Shown in pieces: positions 10,811 to 22,813 of a DNA stretch of 64,000 nucleotides (position 1 is the first letter of the stretch; each line of letters opens with the position of its first letter). A program made the position numbers and the translations under genes. Under the pieces are notes generated by a model. That model saw only the letters and a list, made by a program, of their open reading frames with translations, made no database searches and was not told the origin of the DNA. The stretch is from Undaria pinnatifida (lineage: Eukaryota; Sar; Phaeophyceae; Laminariales; Alariaceae): positions 17,086,306 to 17,150,305 of the forward strand of contig JABAKD010000020.1 of assembly GCA_012845835.1 (NCBI GenBank). The letters run 5' to 3'.

Positions 10811-11482
10811 TCATTTGACCATTGACCACGCATCTCTTTCGAGACGGAGCACCGTTCCTACTGCACCTCCTACTTGTGATTTACCCTTTCCTATTACTTT
10901 CGTCATGTGTGCATCCCAAGAGCAGTCCTCTGATATCCCTACGCCAAGGTCTACGATCGGTAATTCATCTTCTCCCCACTTCCGTTTGAAATTTACCAGA
11001 TTCACCTTATCTTCGTTACGTACAACTACTGCGCATATTTTCACGTTCGCTGTCACTCTCCATTTCCTAGTACACTCTAGTGCTTTCTCTGTTTGTTTCT
11101 GCAATCGTTCGGGTGTTTTTGATATCCCCACCGAATCATCCACCAACATCAACCCCGACACCGTAACTTCCCCCATCGTGACTCCTTGCTGTGCTGCTTC
11201 GACTGCTATTATCATGCCATTAATAAATACCTTGAATACATTGGGTGACAGTGTACATCTCTGTGCAACGCCTTGTAAAATATCAACTTATATGGATGTC
11301 TCCCCGTCCAGCATCACAGCACTTCTCGCACATTCCGTCATAATTGTCACCATTCTCCACATCTTTCCTCTGATCCCAGTTTCCCACATATTTTTCAACA
11401 ACCCATTCCTCCATAATGTGCCATAGGCCTTCTGTACATCTAAGAAGAAACAGTACGTCGTTAGTCCGGCGTCTTTCCTACC
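10811..11482 (-). pseudogene. Non-LTR retrotransposon reverse transcriptase fragment (copy 1, 3' part)
   Basis: The minus strand reads as the core and end of a LINE-type reverse transcriptase. The palm motif region KAYGTLW sits at the high-coordinate end, then a MLDGE stretch, DILQGVAQ, FINGMI, and the catalytic box as LVDDSVG where xADD is usual. A GKGKSQVG segment follows before the match stops. There is an in-frame stop (TAA) between the MLDGE and DILQG parts, and a few codons are missing after ELPIVD. It is a dead relic. Its upstream half lies at 12984-13145 beyond a 1.5-kb insertion. Copy 2 at 21746-22145 lacks that insertion. The family would make RNA-templated copies by target-primed reverse transcription, but this copy cannot. 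Confidence 0.85.
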
Positions 11483-12400
11483 TTGGGTCGGGTCGGGTCA
11501 TCACGTTTTAAAATCTCACAGGTCGGGTCGGGTCGGGTCAAGGGGTTTTCAAAATCTCGCGGGTCGGGTCGGTTCGGGTCAAAAGGCTTCAAAATCTCGC
11601 GGGTCGGGTCGGGTCGGGTCAAGAGGTTTTGCAAAATCTCGCGGGTCGGGTCGGGTCATGACCCGCCAGATACGGGTCACTTCGCGGGTCAAGCCATAAT
11701 GACCCGTGAGTTGTTTTGGGTTGACCCGCGGGTCAAACCCGCGGATCTAGCCGGCGGGTCCGCCTTTTTCAAACATACAGCTGAGAGCCACGTTGGTGTC
11801 GTGTAGGCGCCCCGCGGGTCGGGCCCGCGGGTCCGCCAATAAAATACAAACATTTCGGCTTCCTGCCTCCCTCGTGCCGATGCTCCGATAATATGTCATC
11901 ACAGCGTGCAGAACAATCACCAGGCAGTACCCCTAGCTACTCGTAACAAGGCAAACAGCAGTGTGACGCGAATCCCGTGCCTACTGAAGCCGTAACAGCA
12001 GTAATATTACGGTCATACCAGTACGAAATGTGACCAAACGTAAAAAGGCAAGGAAGGGCAGTCGTCGTCAAAGCAGCAGCAGCAGCAGCACTGGCAGCAG
12101 CAAGCACCAGCAGCAGACCCCGGATTCTCGCGGATCGCAGCCCCTGCTGACAGACCCACCGCCCCAGTTGTGGGCTTGCTGCCGGAGGCGGCTCAGCTAG
12201 GCTGCTTGCCGGGGCTGGAGACTGCACAGATAGAAGATAGATACAGCAGTGCAGTAGTAGCTAGCTCGAGAATTATTATCATACCAGTACGAAATGTGAC
12301 CAAACGTAAAAAAAGCAAGAAGAAGAGCAGCCGTTGTCGAAGCAGCAGCGGCAGCAAGCAGCAGCAGCAGCAGCAGCAAGCAGCAGCAGCAGCAGCAGCA

Positions 12401-12433
<33 letters not shown>

Positions 12434-12983
12434 ACAGCAGCAGCAGCACCCTGGCAGCAGCAAGCACCAGCAGCAGACAACGCATCCTCGCGGATCGCAG
12501 CCCCTGCTGACAGATCCACCGCCCCAGTTGTGGGCTTGCTGCCGGAGGCGGCTCAGCTAGGCTGCTTGCCGGGGCCGGAGATTGCACTTGTAAATTATAA
12601 CTAGCTCGCCCGTCGGGTCGCTGGTCGGGTCGACCCGGTGGTCTAACGGTACGGGCATGTCCATGCATGTGGGTTGCGGTTTCTTTCCTATTCCTCGCGC
12701 GCACACCACATGACATAATCATCAGCTGCAAACAATGCCGGTAAAAAACGCAGAGAACACGACATACTGGGAAAAGTACGAGGGACCAAGGACCAACCAA
12801 CCGACCGAGGTATACATGCTTTGACCCGTGACTTTTTGACTTTGACCCGTGAGAAATATCACGGGTCAAGTTCACGTGACCCGCCAGACGACCCGAATCT
12901 CGCGGGTCACCCGGATTGTCGCGGGTCGGGTCGGGTCGGGTCAGGACGACATCAAAATCTCGCGGGTCGGGTCGGATCGGGTC
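11483..12983 (+). mobile_element. GGGTC-rich insertion splitting the LINE relic
   Basis: Copy 2 of the LINE joins TTTCCTGCCTTG directly to AATTATCTTACC, whereas here 1.5 kb intervenes. Both ends are runs of GGGTC in the same orientation, alternating with AAAATCTCGCG. Internal parts hold the inverse, GACCC, and a perfect 10-bp palindrome TGACCCGTGA (12843-12852 with 12859-12868). No target duplication, terminal inverted repeat or protein is visible. The class is unknown; calling it a mobile element is an inference from the clean empty site. Confidence 0.55.
11990..12595 (+). repeat. Internal tandem duplication with CAG expansion
   Basis: 11995-12215 and 12280-12590 are two copies (shared CCAGTACGAAATGTGACC, CTGCTGACAGA, GGCTGCTTGCCGGGG). 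The second contains a long CAG tract (about 12345-12480) that is short in the first. Open frames here are poly-Gln, poly-Ala or poly-Leu products of the tract, so none is called a gene. Confidence 0.8.
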
Positions 12984-13145
12984 AATATCTTACCTAACGT
13001 GTACACATGGTCTACGCAACTACGGTATGGCCTAAATCCTGCTTGCCCTCCGCTTATTTTTTCGTCCTTCTCCAACATTGTTCCCATGTTATCGTTCAAA
13101 ATCTTACAGCATGCTTTGCCTACGGTGCTTAATAGCGTTACAGGC
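12984..13145 (-). pseudogene. LINE reverse transcriptase fragment (copy 1, 5' part)
   Basis: Continues the reading of 10811-11482 on the far side of the GGGTC insertion. Minus-strand residues around EKDEKISGGQAGFRP and DHVYT are the fingers/palm entry of a LINE reverse transcriptase. The match ends near the G-rich stretch at 13146. Confidence 0.8.
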
Positions 13146-13489
13146 TCAGAGGGGGGGGGGGTGCACTCAGTTTGAGCTTGGCCGTAGTCGTACGACCATA
13201 AACCCTCGCATCCCTACTATGCCGGGACGGAGCACGTCGGGTTTTCACCAACCAGGCAGACATTGCTTGCACCAAGCGCGAAGCGCCGTGAGATGTTCGG
13301 CGAGTCGCATGAAGGGTGAACCGCACCCTTCCGAGAACCGCTCGTAAGACGGACTTCGGCACCTTGTGCCTACTTTCTTGCTTACAGATGACAGCGCCAA
13401 TGAGTTACTTTGTTTTCTGGTGTGGCTACTCCAGAAGCAGCAATGGGTATTGCGATGTAACTCCCTCGTGGGTCCCTTAACAGCCGAAG

Positions 13490-14060
13490 CGCCAGCTGCG
13501 GCAGTTCAACAACGGCAAGCAGTACTTCCAGCATAATATGCACGAACAATAATACTTTCACCTCGCTTTGAGCCGGTACAAGAAGAGAAAAAAAAAGGGG
13601 GAAACGAAAATAAAAGTAAATGCGTATAGGACAATAATGTACACACCGAGGCTCGAACCCAACGAAAAGAAAATAAAGAAACTGTTTCAGGACAAAAAGT
13701 CAATTCACCGAGGTTCGACCCCGTGGCTATCGATTGACCATCGTACGGAGCCACCCTTCAAGCTACTGTTGTACGACAACTTATGGGACACGTTTTGTTG
13801 TTATAACTACAACTACGCACTTGACGCTACGCAACAGGAGCTTGGCAAAAGTCAGTATTTTGCGGGGGGCCGTCACGACACGAGGCGAGAACGGCCGAGG
13901 CCGCTCCCGGCAGAGACGGGAGGGGCGAACAAGGTGAGGTACGTCCAGGAAACAGCGCGCCAAGAGGTGGACCTCGGCTCAAGTTTGGTTCAAGACGGCT
14001 CAAAACTTGGTCTACTTCGGGCCTCTCGATCGCTGAGACGACAGTGTCAACACATTTTAT
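13490..14060 (+). repeat. Repeat S, copy 1
   Basis: A unit of about 550-750 bp also seen at 14343-14950, 18800-19550, 22490-24340 (split by the MULE), 26268-26860 and 32625-33350. Half copies lie at 19900-20140 and 33715-33940. Landmarks in order: a CAGCAGC-rich start, GAGCCGGTAC, a minus-strand B-box-like GGTTCGA word, CTCAAGCTACT, GACACGAGGCGAGAACGG, CCAGGAAACAGCGCG. No coding capacity is convincing; the minus-strand peptide similarity between copies follows from DNA similarity. Confidence 0.7.
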
Positions 14061-14342
14061 AAAATTAAATGGGGGCTTTGCCGCGGCGGGCTGCCACCCG
14101 CCTTGGCTCCGCGCACACCCGTAACTTTCGAGGATGCATGACATCTATCATGAGTAGATGATTATAGGTAAATTGAGGCTGTGCATACGACAGCACTGCC
14201 ACGGGGTGCATTAAAAACAAATCGTGTTTGAATAAAGAAAAAGGCACTAGCATCAGGTGCAATAAACCATAGCAACGAATTGAGTCATCCGGCACACGAT
14301 GATGAATAACAGCTGCTGCAGCCCCAGCGAAACGCATATTAT

Positions 14343-14950
14343 GTATGTGTAACTTCAACAACAGCAACAGGAGCGGCAGCGGCGACAGTTCGACAACACC
14401 AAGCAGCATTTCCAGTATATTAATATGCATATACAGTATTGTTTTCAGTTTGCTTTGAGCCGGTACATAAAGAACAAAACAAGAGGGGGGGGGAAGTAAG
14501 AGTAAACGAGTATCGGACAATGTACACACCGGGGGTCGAACCCAGGGAAAAGAAAACGAAGAAACTAACGTGAAAAAAGAAGTGAATAGGCCGAAATTCG
14601 AACTCGCGCCCAAACAATTGACACTTTCGGGGCTACCCCTCAAGCTACTTTTGGACGACTACAACTGGGACAAAAGAATGTGTTCTTGTACCTACGACTA
14701 CGCACTTGACTTTTCGCAACAGAACAGTGTAGAAAAACACGATTTTTGCACCAGCTGTCACGAAATGAAACGAGAACGGCCGAGGCCGCCCCCGGCAGCG
14801 TCGGGAGGGGCGAGCGAGGTGACGCACGTCTAGCAAATCAACGCGCCGAGAGGTGGCCTCAGCTCGAGTTATGCTGCAGACGGCTCAACACCTGGTCTAA
14901 ATCGGACCCTTCGGCTGCTCTCGTGCAAGCACTAACATATGTCTACACAT
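14343..14950 (+). repeat. Repeat S, copy 2
   Basis: A second, more diverged S unit directly after the first, with the same order of landmarks and the ending GGACCCTTCGGCTGCTCTCG. A 280-bp stretch between the two (14060-14340) matches 24340-24617 in unit B. Confidence 0.7.
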
Positions 14951-15328
14951 CCAATGATTATTCTTTCTAGAGGACGGGGATTTGGCAACGAGTTTTTTTC
15001 GTCTCGGCCTCAGGCCTCAGCATAGGATTCTCGGAACTGGAATTTCTCGGTCAAATCGCTTCGTTCGAGCGCCGTCTTCCGGGGGCGGCTCCAACATCCC
15101 TCGCCCTGCCTTATCCGTTCCGCACCTCGACGTGAGCGCGGATGGGGCTGAGCGAGACAAGCGAGAAGTAAGCAAAAATTGTATTTTGAACGGTACTCTG
15201 GAGATATTGTTTGGGTCTTGATGTACGGAGAGGTTGATAAAACAAAACTTGGGAAGACATTATTCCCAAACTGGCGTCATATATCGTCCCAAAACAAAGA
15301 ATATTTACCGTTAAAAAAATCCCCATGG

Positions 15329-15661
15329 TCGCCCCGGTGGTCTAGTGGTTACCCTCGAATACTACTAGCAGCGTTGGTCCTTGAGTTTGATCGCCACCGC
15401 GGTGAAATTTCGACTGTATTTGCAAAAATGAAAAAAAGGATCAACTGCTGAGAACGCCTGGCAGCGTGGGTAGGCACAATTCGACGCGAGTCGACGAGGG
15501 AAGAAAATGCTGAATGATTCTCGCGATAAAAAAAAGGCACGTACCGTAGTGGGAGAGGGGAGGATTACCTGCTATGTGACCCCGGATTTGAGTTACTACC
15601 GGGAGGGAGCGCGAGAGTAAGGCGAGGATAACAAATGGGATGAAGAGAAAAAAAGAAAAAT
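15329..15661 (+). mobile_element. tRNA-derived SINE (family 1)
   Basis: Same head (TGGTCTAGTGG A-box, GTTTGATCGCC B-box) and body as 8104-8430. The orthologous site in C0 near 7331 reads CCCCATGGTACCGCGGTAG without it. An ATGG word flanks both ends, a possible short target duplication. Confidence 0.85.
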
Positions 15662-16489
15662 GGTAACGCGGTAGGTATCATAGTAGTGCATTTATTTATT
15701 GAATTTCGGTAGGTACGAACGTACATGGATGGACGTGGCAAGCGCACGCATGACTAAAACGAGGAGGTAGTGGTTACGATTACTACGCCAGAAAAAGCCA
15801 CACAGCAGCATTACGAGTAGCTGCGTCCCCGGCCTCGAGCATGGTAATATACGAGTTCGGGCACATCGACATAGTTTGTACTCGTGCAAGAAATATAGGT
15901 ACGAGCAAGAGCACACACACCGATGCTCTATTACACACGTGTTTCTTGCCTGACATATGGCATGAGGAGGGTGTACCAAAAAACAGGGAATAACTTTTCG
16001 ACCGAAAAAACAAGGGGGAAAATCGTTCCTGTTGTTAAGCTGCACCACGCGAAGGTCGTACTGTATAGACGGTATCCCGGGTAGAAACCAGTGGCATGCA
16101 TTCGTCTCGGTACAACTTCGGCGGGTGGTTCTTTTCCCCAAGACTCTTTGGCGCAGTGTAGGCGGTGTGGAAGGCGGTATTTCTTGCTGTGGTGTCTGTC
16201 TCCGATGCTGTTCTGGTCGTTTGCCTGTCAAGTGGAAGCGGTCGTGTTGGTACGTAACTGACAATTCATTTTGTGTTGCTCCCTACTTGACGTGTTCCTT
16301 GCTGCTGAATACCGATTGATGATCTCTAGTGGAGTGGCTTTATTCCTGATGATATAATACGATATCCAAGCAAGTTGGACCGTTCTCGGACTCGATCTGG
16401 ACTGAATTATGCAATTGGCCCATGCACAACTTCTCGAATCACATGCCAGTATGAAGTGGTAGTCGTTCAACTAGCTACTTCTTAGTGAG

Positions 16490-18080
16490 TGGCAGTTTCC
16501 TCTATCCACGAACCCCAGGCGAGCCGATCAATCGAGTACCCGGAGGTTAGGCTAAACTGTGTGGGGCGGTATCGAGGCAGGGGGGCAAACGAAACGTCAG
16601 CGTACCGCGGATGGGGCATACGAATCAAAATTCAGCAGTCCGAGTTGCCCCATTTGTTTCTAGTTGTAAATACCTTGAAGGATTTATGAACCGGAGGTTG
16701 GACCCTATTATGTGGTGCTGGCGTTGTATACGAACCTTAGCTAAGGATTCTACACCATGCGGTGTGGTGTCGACCCGGGAGAAGTCGGTTTTCGTCCCCG
16801 GTTTGTTGGAGTTAATGCGGTTTGGAAGGATTTCTGGAGCAGGGATGGAGCCCTATCCTCATCGGGTTGGAAAGCCCCCTAGTCTATATCCGCCCCGGGT
16901 GTCTCTGGCTCTACGGGCTGCACAGCCAATCACCGATAAGTCAATGTGAATAGATGATTGTCACACCATGCGGGGCTATGTCGAGCCGCGGGGGAAATCG
17001 GAAATCGACCGCGGTTTGTCAGGATCTCTGAAACGGGTATGGGATTATATCCTCCCGTGGTGGCGCTGCCCTCATGTCCGAGCCCCAGCCAATCAGCGGC
17101 AAGCCAATACCGTTGGAGTGCCACGCCGTGCAGGGCAGTGTCGACCCGGGGGATCATCGTTATTGTTCCCGCGGTTTTGGAGCTGTATGAACCGGGGATG
17201 GAACCTTACCTCTCGCGTGTGCGACGGAAGTGCCCCACATTGATGGGCCTCTACCCACCCAGGACAGCGCATTGGAGCTCGAACGAATCCGCGATTAGCC
17301 AACGTGTGGTGCAAAAACGAGTTTAGAAGGAAACAACTCGATCGAGTAGCATGTGTTGTGTCAATAATTTCAGTCTAGTTCCTTGCATGGCGTCGCAGGC
17401 AGGGTGTAAAATCATGAACAGTGAGCCGCGGGTTCGATTCTCACCGTCTTTCCCGTATAGAAAAAACAACGAATGATTTTCTCACGTTCAAGAACCTGTA
17501 AAACTCAACCACTTAAAAACAGCGATGAGAGCAAAACATGATAATGGCAAGTCACTCCAATACCAAAAAATTCGCATTGGATACTGGGTACCTCATCGGG
17601 GTTCCCGACATAATGTGGGAAATATGTCGTTTAGTGGGGGAGAATGTGCTGGAAAAACGAGTTCAGAAGGAAACAACTCGAGTAGCATTTGTTGCGTAAC
17701 ATTTTTAGTCTACCTCCTCACAAACGGGGTTGGGGTTTCCTCACCGTGCGGGGTGGTCTCGACCCGAAAAAACTCGGTTTTCTTCCTCAGTTAGTAGAAG
17801 TTTTAGAGAATCTAGATATGGAACGGCCTCTGGGCCGGGGATGGAACCCTATCCTCCAGAGGTGGAGCTGGCTTAACACACGAACCCCAGCCAATGAGAG
17901 GTCGGCCGATGGGGTTGGGAATTCCACACCGTGCTGGGAGGTATCAACCCAGATGATATCCGCGTGTTCGTCCCCGGGTTGTCGGAGTTGTAGATGTGTG
18001 GGTGGATGCCGATCCCGTGATGTGACCCTATCGTGTCCGGGCGACGCTTATTTTGAGTATTAATCCCGGCCAATGAGCGA
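16490..18080 (+). repeat. CCAAT/CCGGGG satellite array in R, unit A
   Basis: About six or seven imperfect units of 150-210 bp with CCAATCA/CCAATGA words, the GTCGACCCG core and GGGGATGG. It is interrupted at about 17300-17740 by other DNA that carries a tRNA B-box-like GGGTTCGATTCTCACC near 17430. Confidence 0.7.
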
Positions 18081-18799
18081 TCAGACAGAAATGACATGCT
18101 TTTGTTTTTGTCTAAAAAAGCTCCAGCCTGAAATTCTCAACTGTCAAAATCGTAAGCGTTGTCGTCGCGTACTGTATCTGCAAGAAGTGAGCGATCTACA
18201 GCTAGCAACAAGGAGCAGCGATGCAACAGCATTCGAGGAATAGAACGATGAAGGCAGCGACACCACCGTCTTTTGCGCCGGGAACACCGTCAGCACATCT
18301 CTCCACGATCAGACTACACACACAGACAGGCGACGCTCGGATCTAGATGATACTATCATGCATGGTGTATTCCAGAAAGCTGGCTCAGTGTGCGCCCCCT
18401 ATTGGCCACGAAGAGAACACGCAACAGACATGGTCAGTCACCTTGCTAGCCCCGGATGCTTGATGAGGTAAACACATCAAAAGAAACGCAATCGACACAT
18501 TTCGTCGCCAGACTAAAGGGTCGGTCGGTGTGTGCTCGGATATATACTGTCGAAATATGATAAAGCTCGGAATCGGATTCATGGTTTTAAAGAAACGGTA
18601 GCAGGTAGTCAATTGTTAGTGTATATCTAACTCTTGGCATTACCTTATATACTGTACGCGTAGACTAGGTTTGTGTGTGTAGTAACGTTTGTAATATTTC
18701 TACTATTTAATCGAACAATTCCAAGTGCTGCCCTGCTCTGCCCAAAGCATATGTGCCGGCGAATGCGGACACCTTGTATCGATATATACGCTTCTTCTC

Positions 18800-19550
18800 A
18801 ATATTTATTGATGTATTCACAACAACAGCAAGCAACAGCGGCAGTCCAACGACAAACGGCAAGTCGTAGAAGTGCAGCATAGGTATAGTAACATCGGCAG
18901 CAACGCCGCACAACTCTTGTGTGCGTGTAAATTCAACAAAAAGCAGCAGCGGCGGCAGCGCCATCAGCAGTACGACGAACAGCAAGCAGTGTCCAGTGTA
19001 ATACGATAAAATAAATGACGTATTCACCTTGGGCCGGTACCCGGACGTATAGAACAAAACAAAGAGGGAGGAAAAACAGAAATGAACGAAGAAAAGTAAC
19101 AGAATATCCGATACACATCGAGGCTCGAACACAGACGGAAGAAACTAACAAAGAGAAGAAACAACCCAACAAAAGGGAGGGGGAGGGCGTTCACCGCGAC
19201 GCTTGATCCTGCAACTCGCGAATACAAACAGTGCGTGTGTAACTGCCGAACTACGCAATGACTTGTGGTCAGAAGATAATTGAGCGTTTTTATACGTACG
19301 ACGCCGCACTTGATATTTCGGAACGGAAAATGAGCAAAAACGTGTTTTTCAAAGGCGACCGCGACACGAAGCGAGAACGGGCGAGGGCGTCCCCGGCAGA
19401 GTCGAGAGAGGCGAGCAAGGTGAGGCATGTCCAGGAAACAGCGCGCCGAGAAGTGGACCTCGGCTAGAGGTATCCCGAAGACGGCCCAAAGTCTGGTCTA
19501 AATCGGACCCTTCGGCTGCTCTCGTGCAAGGGTCATCATATTCGCGCATG
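18800..19550 (+). repeat. Repeat S, copy 3
   Basis: Ordered S landmarks: CAGCAGC-rich start, GGGCCGGTACC, a GGCTCGAAC word, GACACGAAGCGAGAACGG, CCAGGAAACAGCGCG. It is followed by a spacer with a tRNA-like minus-strand B-box near 19690 and a half S copy at 19900-20140. Confidence 0.65.
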
Positions 19551-20159
19551 TGTTTTAAGCAGCAAAAACAAATCGAAGGCAATAATGGTACCAACGATAC
19601 GTACATCACCGCAAGGAAGATAGGTGTTATCAAACCTGCAGTGAAACGCAGAATCACACACACCGAAAAACAATAATGGTCGTCGTAGAGGGATTCGAAG
19701 TTGCCACCTTCCAACCATAACGAACGCATGTCAACCGGTTGACACATAAAACGCTTACACACACAAAAACAAAAGCGATCGTAGAGGCAATAGAAACCGC
19801 GACCGTCCAACCAAAACTAACCCATATCAATCGTTTGGGCCACTAAACTTTCTATATGTATCATTTTAAACTGATGTACATCTCTACGCACGCGTCGAAA
19901 CTTGAGATTGGAGCAGATACGTAAAAAAAAATCGAAACTATTAATAGCACTCGATCCCAGGACACGACGAGAACACGGCCGTGGCCGCCCAAGGCAGGGT
20001 CGGGAGGGGCAAGCAAGGTGAGACACTTGCAGGAAACAGCGCGGCGCGAGATGGACCTCATCTCCAGTTATTTCGAAGACTGCTCAAACCCTGGTCTAAG
20101 TCGGACCCTTCGGCTGCTCTCGTGGAAGCACGAACAGTTTATATGTGTTTTATTTAGTT

Positions 20160-21745
20160 TTAGTATACATAGCATTTCGTACGGCAAGACAACTAACCTC
20201 GGACCAACACGCGTGCAAAACTACTTTATATTGTTGTACCGTGGACGACAGTCACCAACGAAGGGAAGACGGAGGGCAAGTCCGAGCAGGCAGAGATCGA
20301 CTCTTACGATACTTCACGAAGTACGAGCATTCTCACCATTGCCGAGGGAGTTCCACCAGAGTTCTTGCTCCAGCAAGAGAGCAAGAACCCCGACCCCCAA
20401 CCCGCGTTGGCGGCCTGTCCGGTAGGCCGCGGAAGTACACCCCCAGGGTCCCCTCGTCCTCCGCTCTCCTGTCCTTCCTCCGCCACCCCTGGTATCACAT
20501 TTCCCGATGGTGTGCCACCAGAAGCCCGCCTTGAAGAAAGGAAAAAACCGGTTGCCCAGCCTTTCCTTATGGTCTTCCCGTGGGGCCGTGAAAACCCTGC
20601 CCCACCTCCTGCCTCCCCCCCCGTCCCCCTCGGACAGCACGTGCATCGTGCGTCCCGCCCAGAGCCACGCTGACCACCGAGTCCTCCGATACGCCCCCCA
20701 TCGATGAAGACGAGTCAACCACGCTGTCGCCGCCACTGCCGTCTCTCACAATACCAACAGGCGCTCCGGACAAAGACGTCGACCTGAATACAATATCGAG
20801 TCATACTGCTGTTAGTACGTACGGGCAAAGCTGGCGACATGGTGCTTTTGCTGTGTTTGCACAGCACACTTCTGCTCCATTTCTGTACAGGGGGTGCTGA
20901 AGTGCGACAGATGCTTCAGAGGCACCCACGCCCCGATTGGTTAGGCGACCGCGTACGTCGGCGGCCGCGTCTATGGGGAAGTTAGTACTAACGCTACCGC
21001 CTTCGCCGGAACTACCGCTGTGCGTCATGCGTCAAGCCTCCATCAAATAGGTCAAGGTCCAACACACGGGGGATACCTGTAAGGTTGTAGAGACGCCTAC
21101 AAGTACAACTCAAAACAAACGAACCCGCCACGCATGCGCTTGTGCAAGGGACGTTTAAGCACCCAACTCAAGCTACGCCAGCAATAACATACCTTGTCGC
21201 CAACGAAGCGTGAGCAGATCCGCGCGTGCTGCGGTAGTCACCCTGTCCGATGCCGCCGTCGACATTAACACCTTCGCTGCTTCCATCGCTGCCGCAGCAA
21301 GGCGCGGTGTCGGCGGGCTATGGAGTACATCGTCGGGGCACGCGTCACGGGAGGCCGGAGGAAGGCAACAGGCGACTGTTGGTCATTGGCGGTGAAACAA
21401 ACACGCTAGCATGAACCAATAGTCTTACCCGTATTGAGAAATGTTCTCGCCACGGTGGGCGCCAGTTCGAAATAGTCGTCGGCATGAGAGACATCCTCAA
21501 CACGTTTGATACATGCACGGAACGTTACGGTAAGGAGCTAGGGTAACGAAGCTGAAACCACCACTATGGAGATAGAAACAACCACGAAGCGGGGGGGGCA
21601 CGATAAAGGAGTCCTACGTCATACTGCCAGGTATGATTAACCTCTGGCCATCTCATAAACAGAGATTTCGACAAGCCATGCCCTGGGTAACGGAGTTAAA
21701 GACAACTAACCCACCAATCCGAACGCGAAAAGGAAGACGTCCGTT
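20160..21745 (-). pseudogene. T locus 1: paralogous fragment of Gly-rich gene
   Basis: The minus strand shows a 5' part (21420-21210) related to the flank of the 5854 exon, ending in CAAG then GTATGT, a good donor. An acceptor-like TATTCAG lies near 20790. A Ser/Gly/Pro-rich exon follows, with units of about 33 residues built on RPTGQAANxGW, GFLLS and GGTPSAM. The last unit ends at ATG then GTGAGA, donor-like. The 34103-34573 counterpart in unit B is open for 156 codons, while here a frameshift breaks it near 20630. The opposite strand is Pro-rich and also partly open, so strand choice rests on the relation to the 5854 exon. No coiled-coil exon follows. Confidence 0.4.
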
Positions 21746-22145
21746 AGTGTACATCTCTGTGCAACTCCTTGTAAAATATCAACATATATGGATATCTCCC
21801 CGTCCAGCATCACAGCACTTCTCGCACATTCCGTCATACTTTTCATCATTCTCCACATCTTTCCTCTGATCCCAGTTTCCCACATATTTTTCAACAACCT
21901 ATTGCTCTATAATGTGCCATAGGCCTTCTGTACATCTAAGAAGAAACAGTACGTCGTTAGTGCGGCGTCTTTCCTGCCTTGAATTATCTTACCTATCGTG
22001 TACACATGGTCTACGCAACTACGATTTGGCCTAAACCCTGCTTGCCCTCCGCTTATTTTTTCGTCCTTCTCCAACATTGTTTCCATGTTATCGTTCAAAA
22101 TCTTACAGAATGCTTTGCCTACGGTGCTTAATAGCGTTACAGGCC
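21746..22145 (-). pseudogene. LINE reverse transcriptase fragment (copy 2)
   Basis: The minus strand continues without the GGGTC insertion from GGQAGFRPNRSCVDHVYT through FFLDVQKAYGTL to DILQGVAQRCTL. It is then cut at the segmental-duplication junction, so the catalytic aspartates of the later motif are absent. The in-frame stop seen in copy 1 is not present here. Confidence 0.85.
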
Positions 22146-22489
22146 CAGGGGGGGCGGGGGTGCACTCAGGTTGAGCTTGGCCGTAGTCGTATGACCATAA
22201 ACCCTCGCACCCCTACTATGCCGGGACGGAGCACGTCGAGTTTTCACCAACCAGGCAGACATTGCTTGCACCAAGCGCCGAAGCGCCGTGAGATGTTTGG
22301 CGAGTCGCATGAAGAGCGAACAGCATCCTTCCGAGAACCGCTCGTAAGACGGACTTCGGCACCTTGTGCCTACTTTCTTGCTTACAGATGACAGCGCCAA
22401 TGAGTTACTTTGTTTTCTGGTGTGGCTACTCCAGAAGCAGCAATGGGTATTGCGATGTAACTCCCTCGTGGGTCCCTTTACAGCCGGAG

Positions 22490-22813
22490 CGCCAGCTGCG
22501 GCAGTTCAACAATAGCAAGCAGTATTTCCAGCATAATATGCACGAACAATAATACCTTCACCTCGCTTTGAGCCGGTACAAGAAGAGAAAAAAAAGAGGG
22601 GGAAACAAAAATAAAAGTAAATGCGTATAGGACAATAATGTACACACCGAGGCTCGAACCCAGAGAGAAAAAAATAAAGAAACTAGTTCGCAACAAAAAG
22701 TCAATTCACCGAGATTCGAACTCGTGGCTATCGATTGACCATCGTACGAAGCTACCCTTCAAGCTACTGTTATACGACAACTTATGGGACACGTTTTGTT
22801 GTTATAACTACAA
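22490..22813 (+). repeat. Repeat S, copy 4, left half before the MULE
   Basis: Equivalent to 13490-13812. It ends with the left target duplication TAACTACAA (22805-22813). The other half resumes at 24069. Confidence 0.75.

Larger units (their letters stand above)
14960..18790 (+). repeat. Repeat R, copy in unit A
   Basis: Matches R copy C0 and the unit B copy. Relative to C0 it contains a SINE inserted within CCCCATGG (15329-15661) and a longer satellite array. Its terminal hairpin (18747-18775) is degraded to a partial stem followed by CACCTTGTA. Confidence 0.75.
11250..21745 (+). repeat. Tandem segmental duplication, unit A
   Basis: Direct copy of 21746-35545. Matched landmarks: 13010 with 22000, 13804 with the MULE flanks, 14343 with 26268, 15328 with 27961, 20341 with 34141. 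Similarity is very high by eye (around one or two differences per hundred bases near 20340-20580). Unit A carries the GGGTC block that B lacks, and lacks the Mutator-like, tRNA-array and poly-G insertions of B. Confidence 0.85.

Noticed and set aside
10764..11426. 220-codon plus frame over the LINE relic
   Set aside because: The minus strand carries recognisable reverse-transcriptase sequence, so the plus frame is its shadow.
12170..12875. Poly-Gln, poly-Ala, poly-Leu and Cys-rich frames
   Set aside because: All are readings of one CAG tract in a mobile insertion; no flanking conserved sequence.
16958..17326. Overlapping plus and minus frames in the CCAAT satellite
   Set aside because: Different frames are open in different units and copies; satellite DNA explains them.
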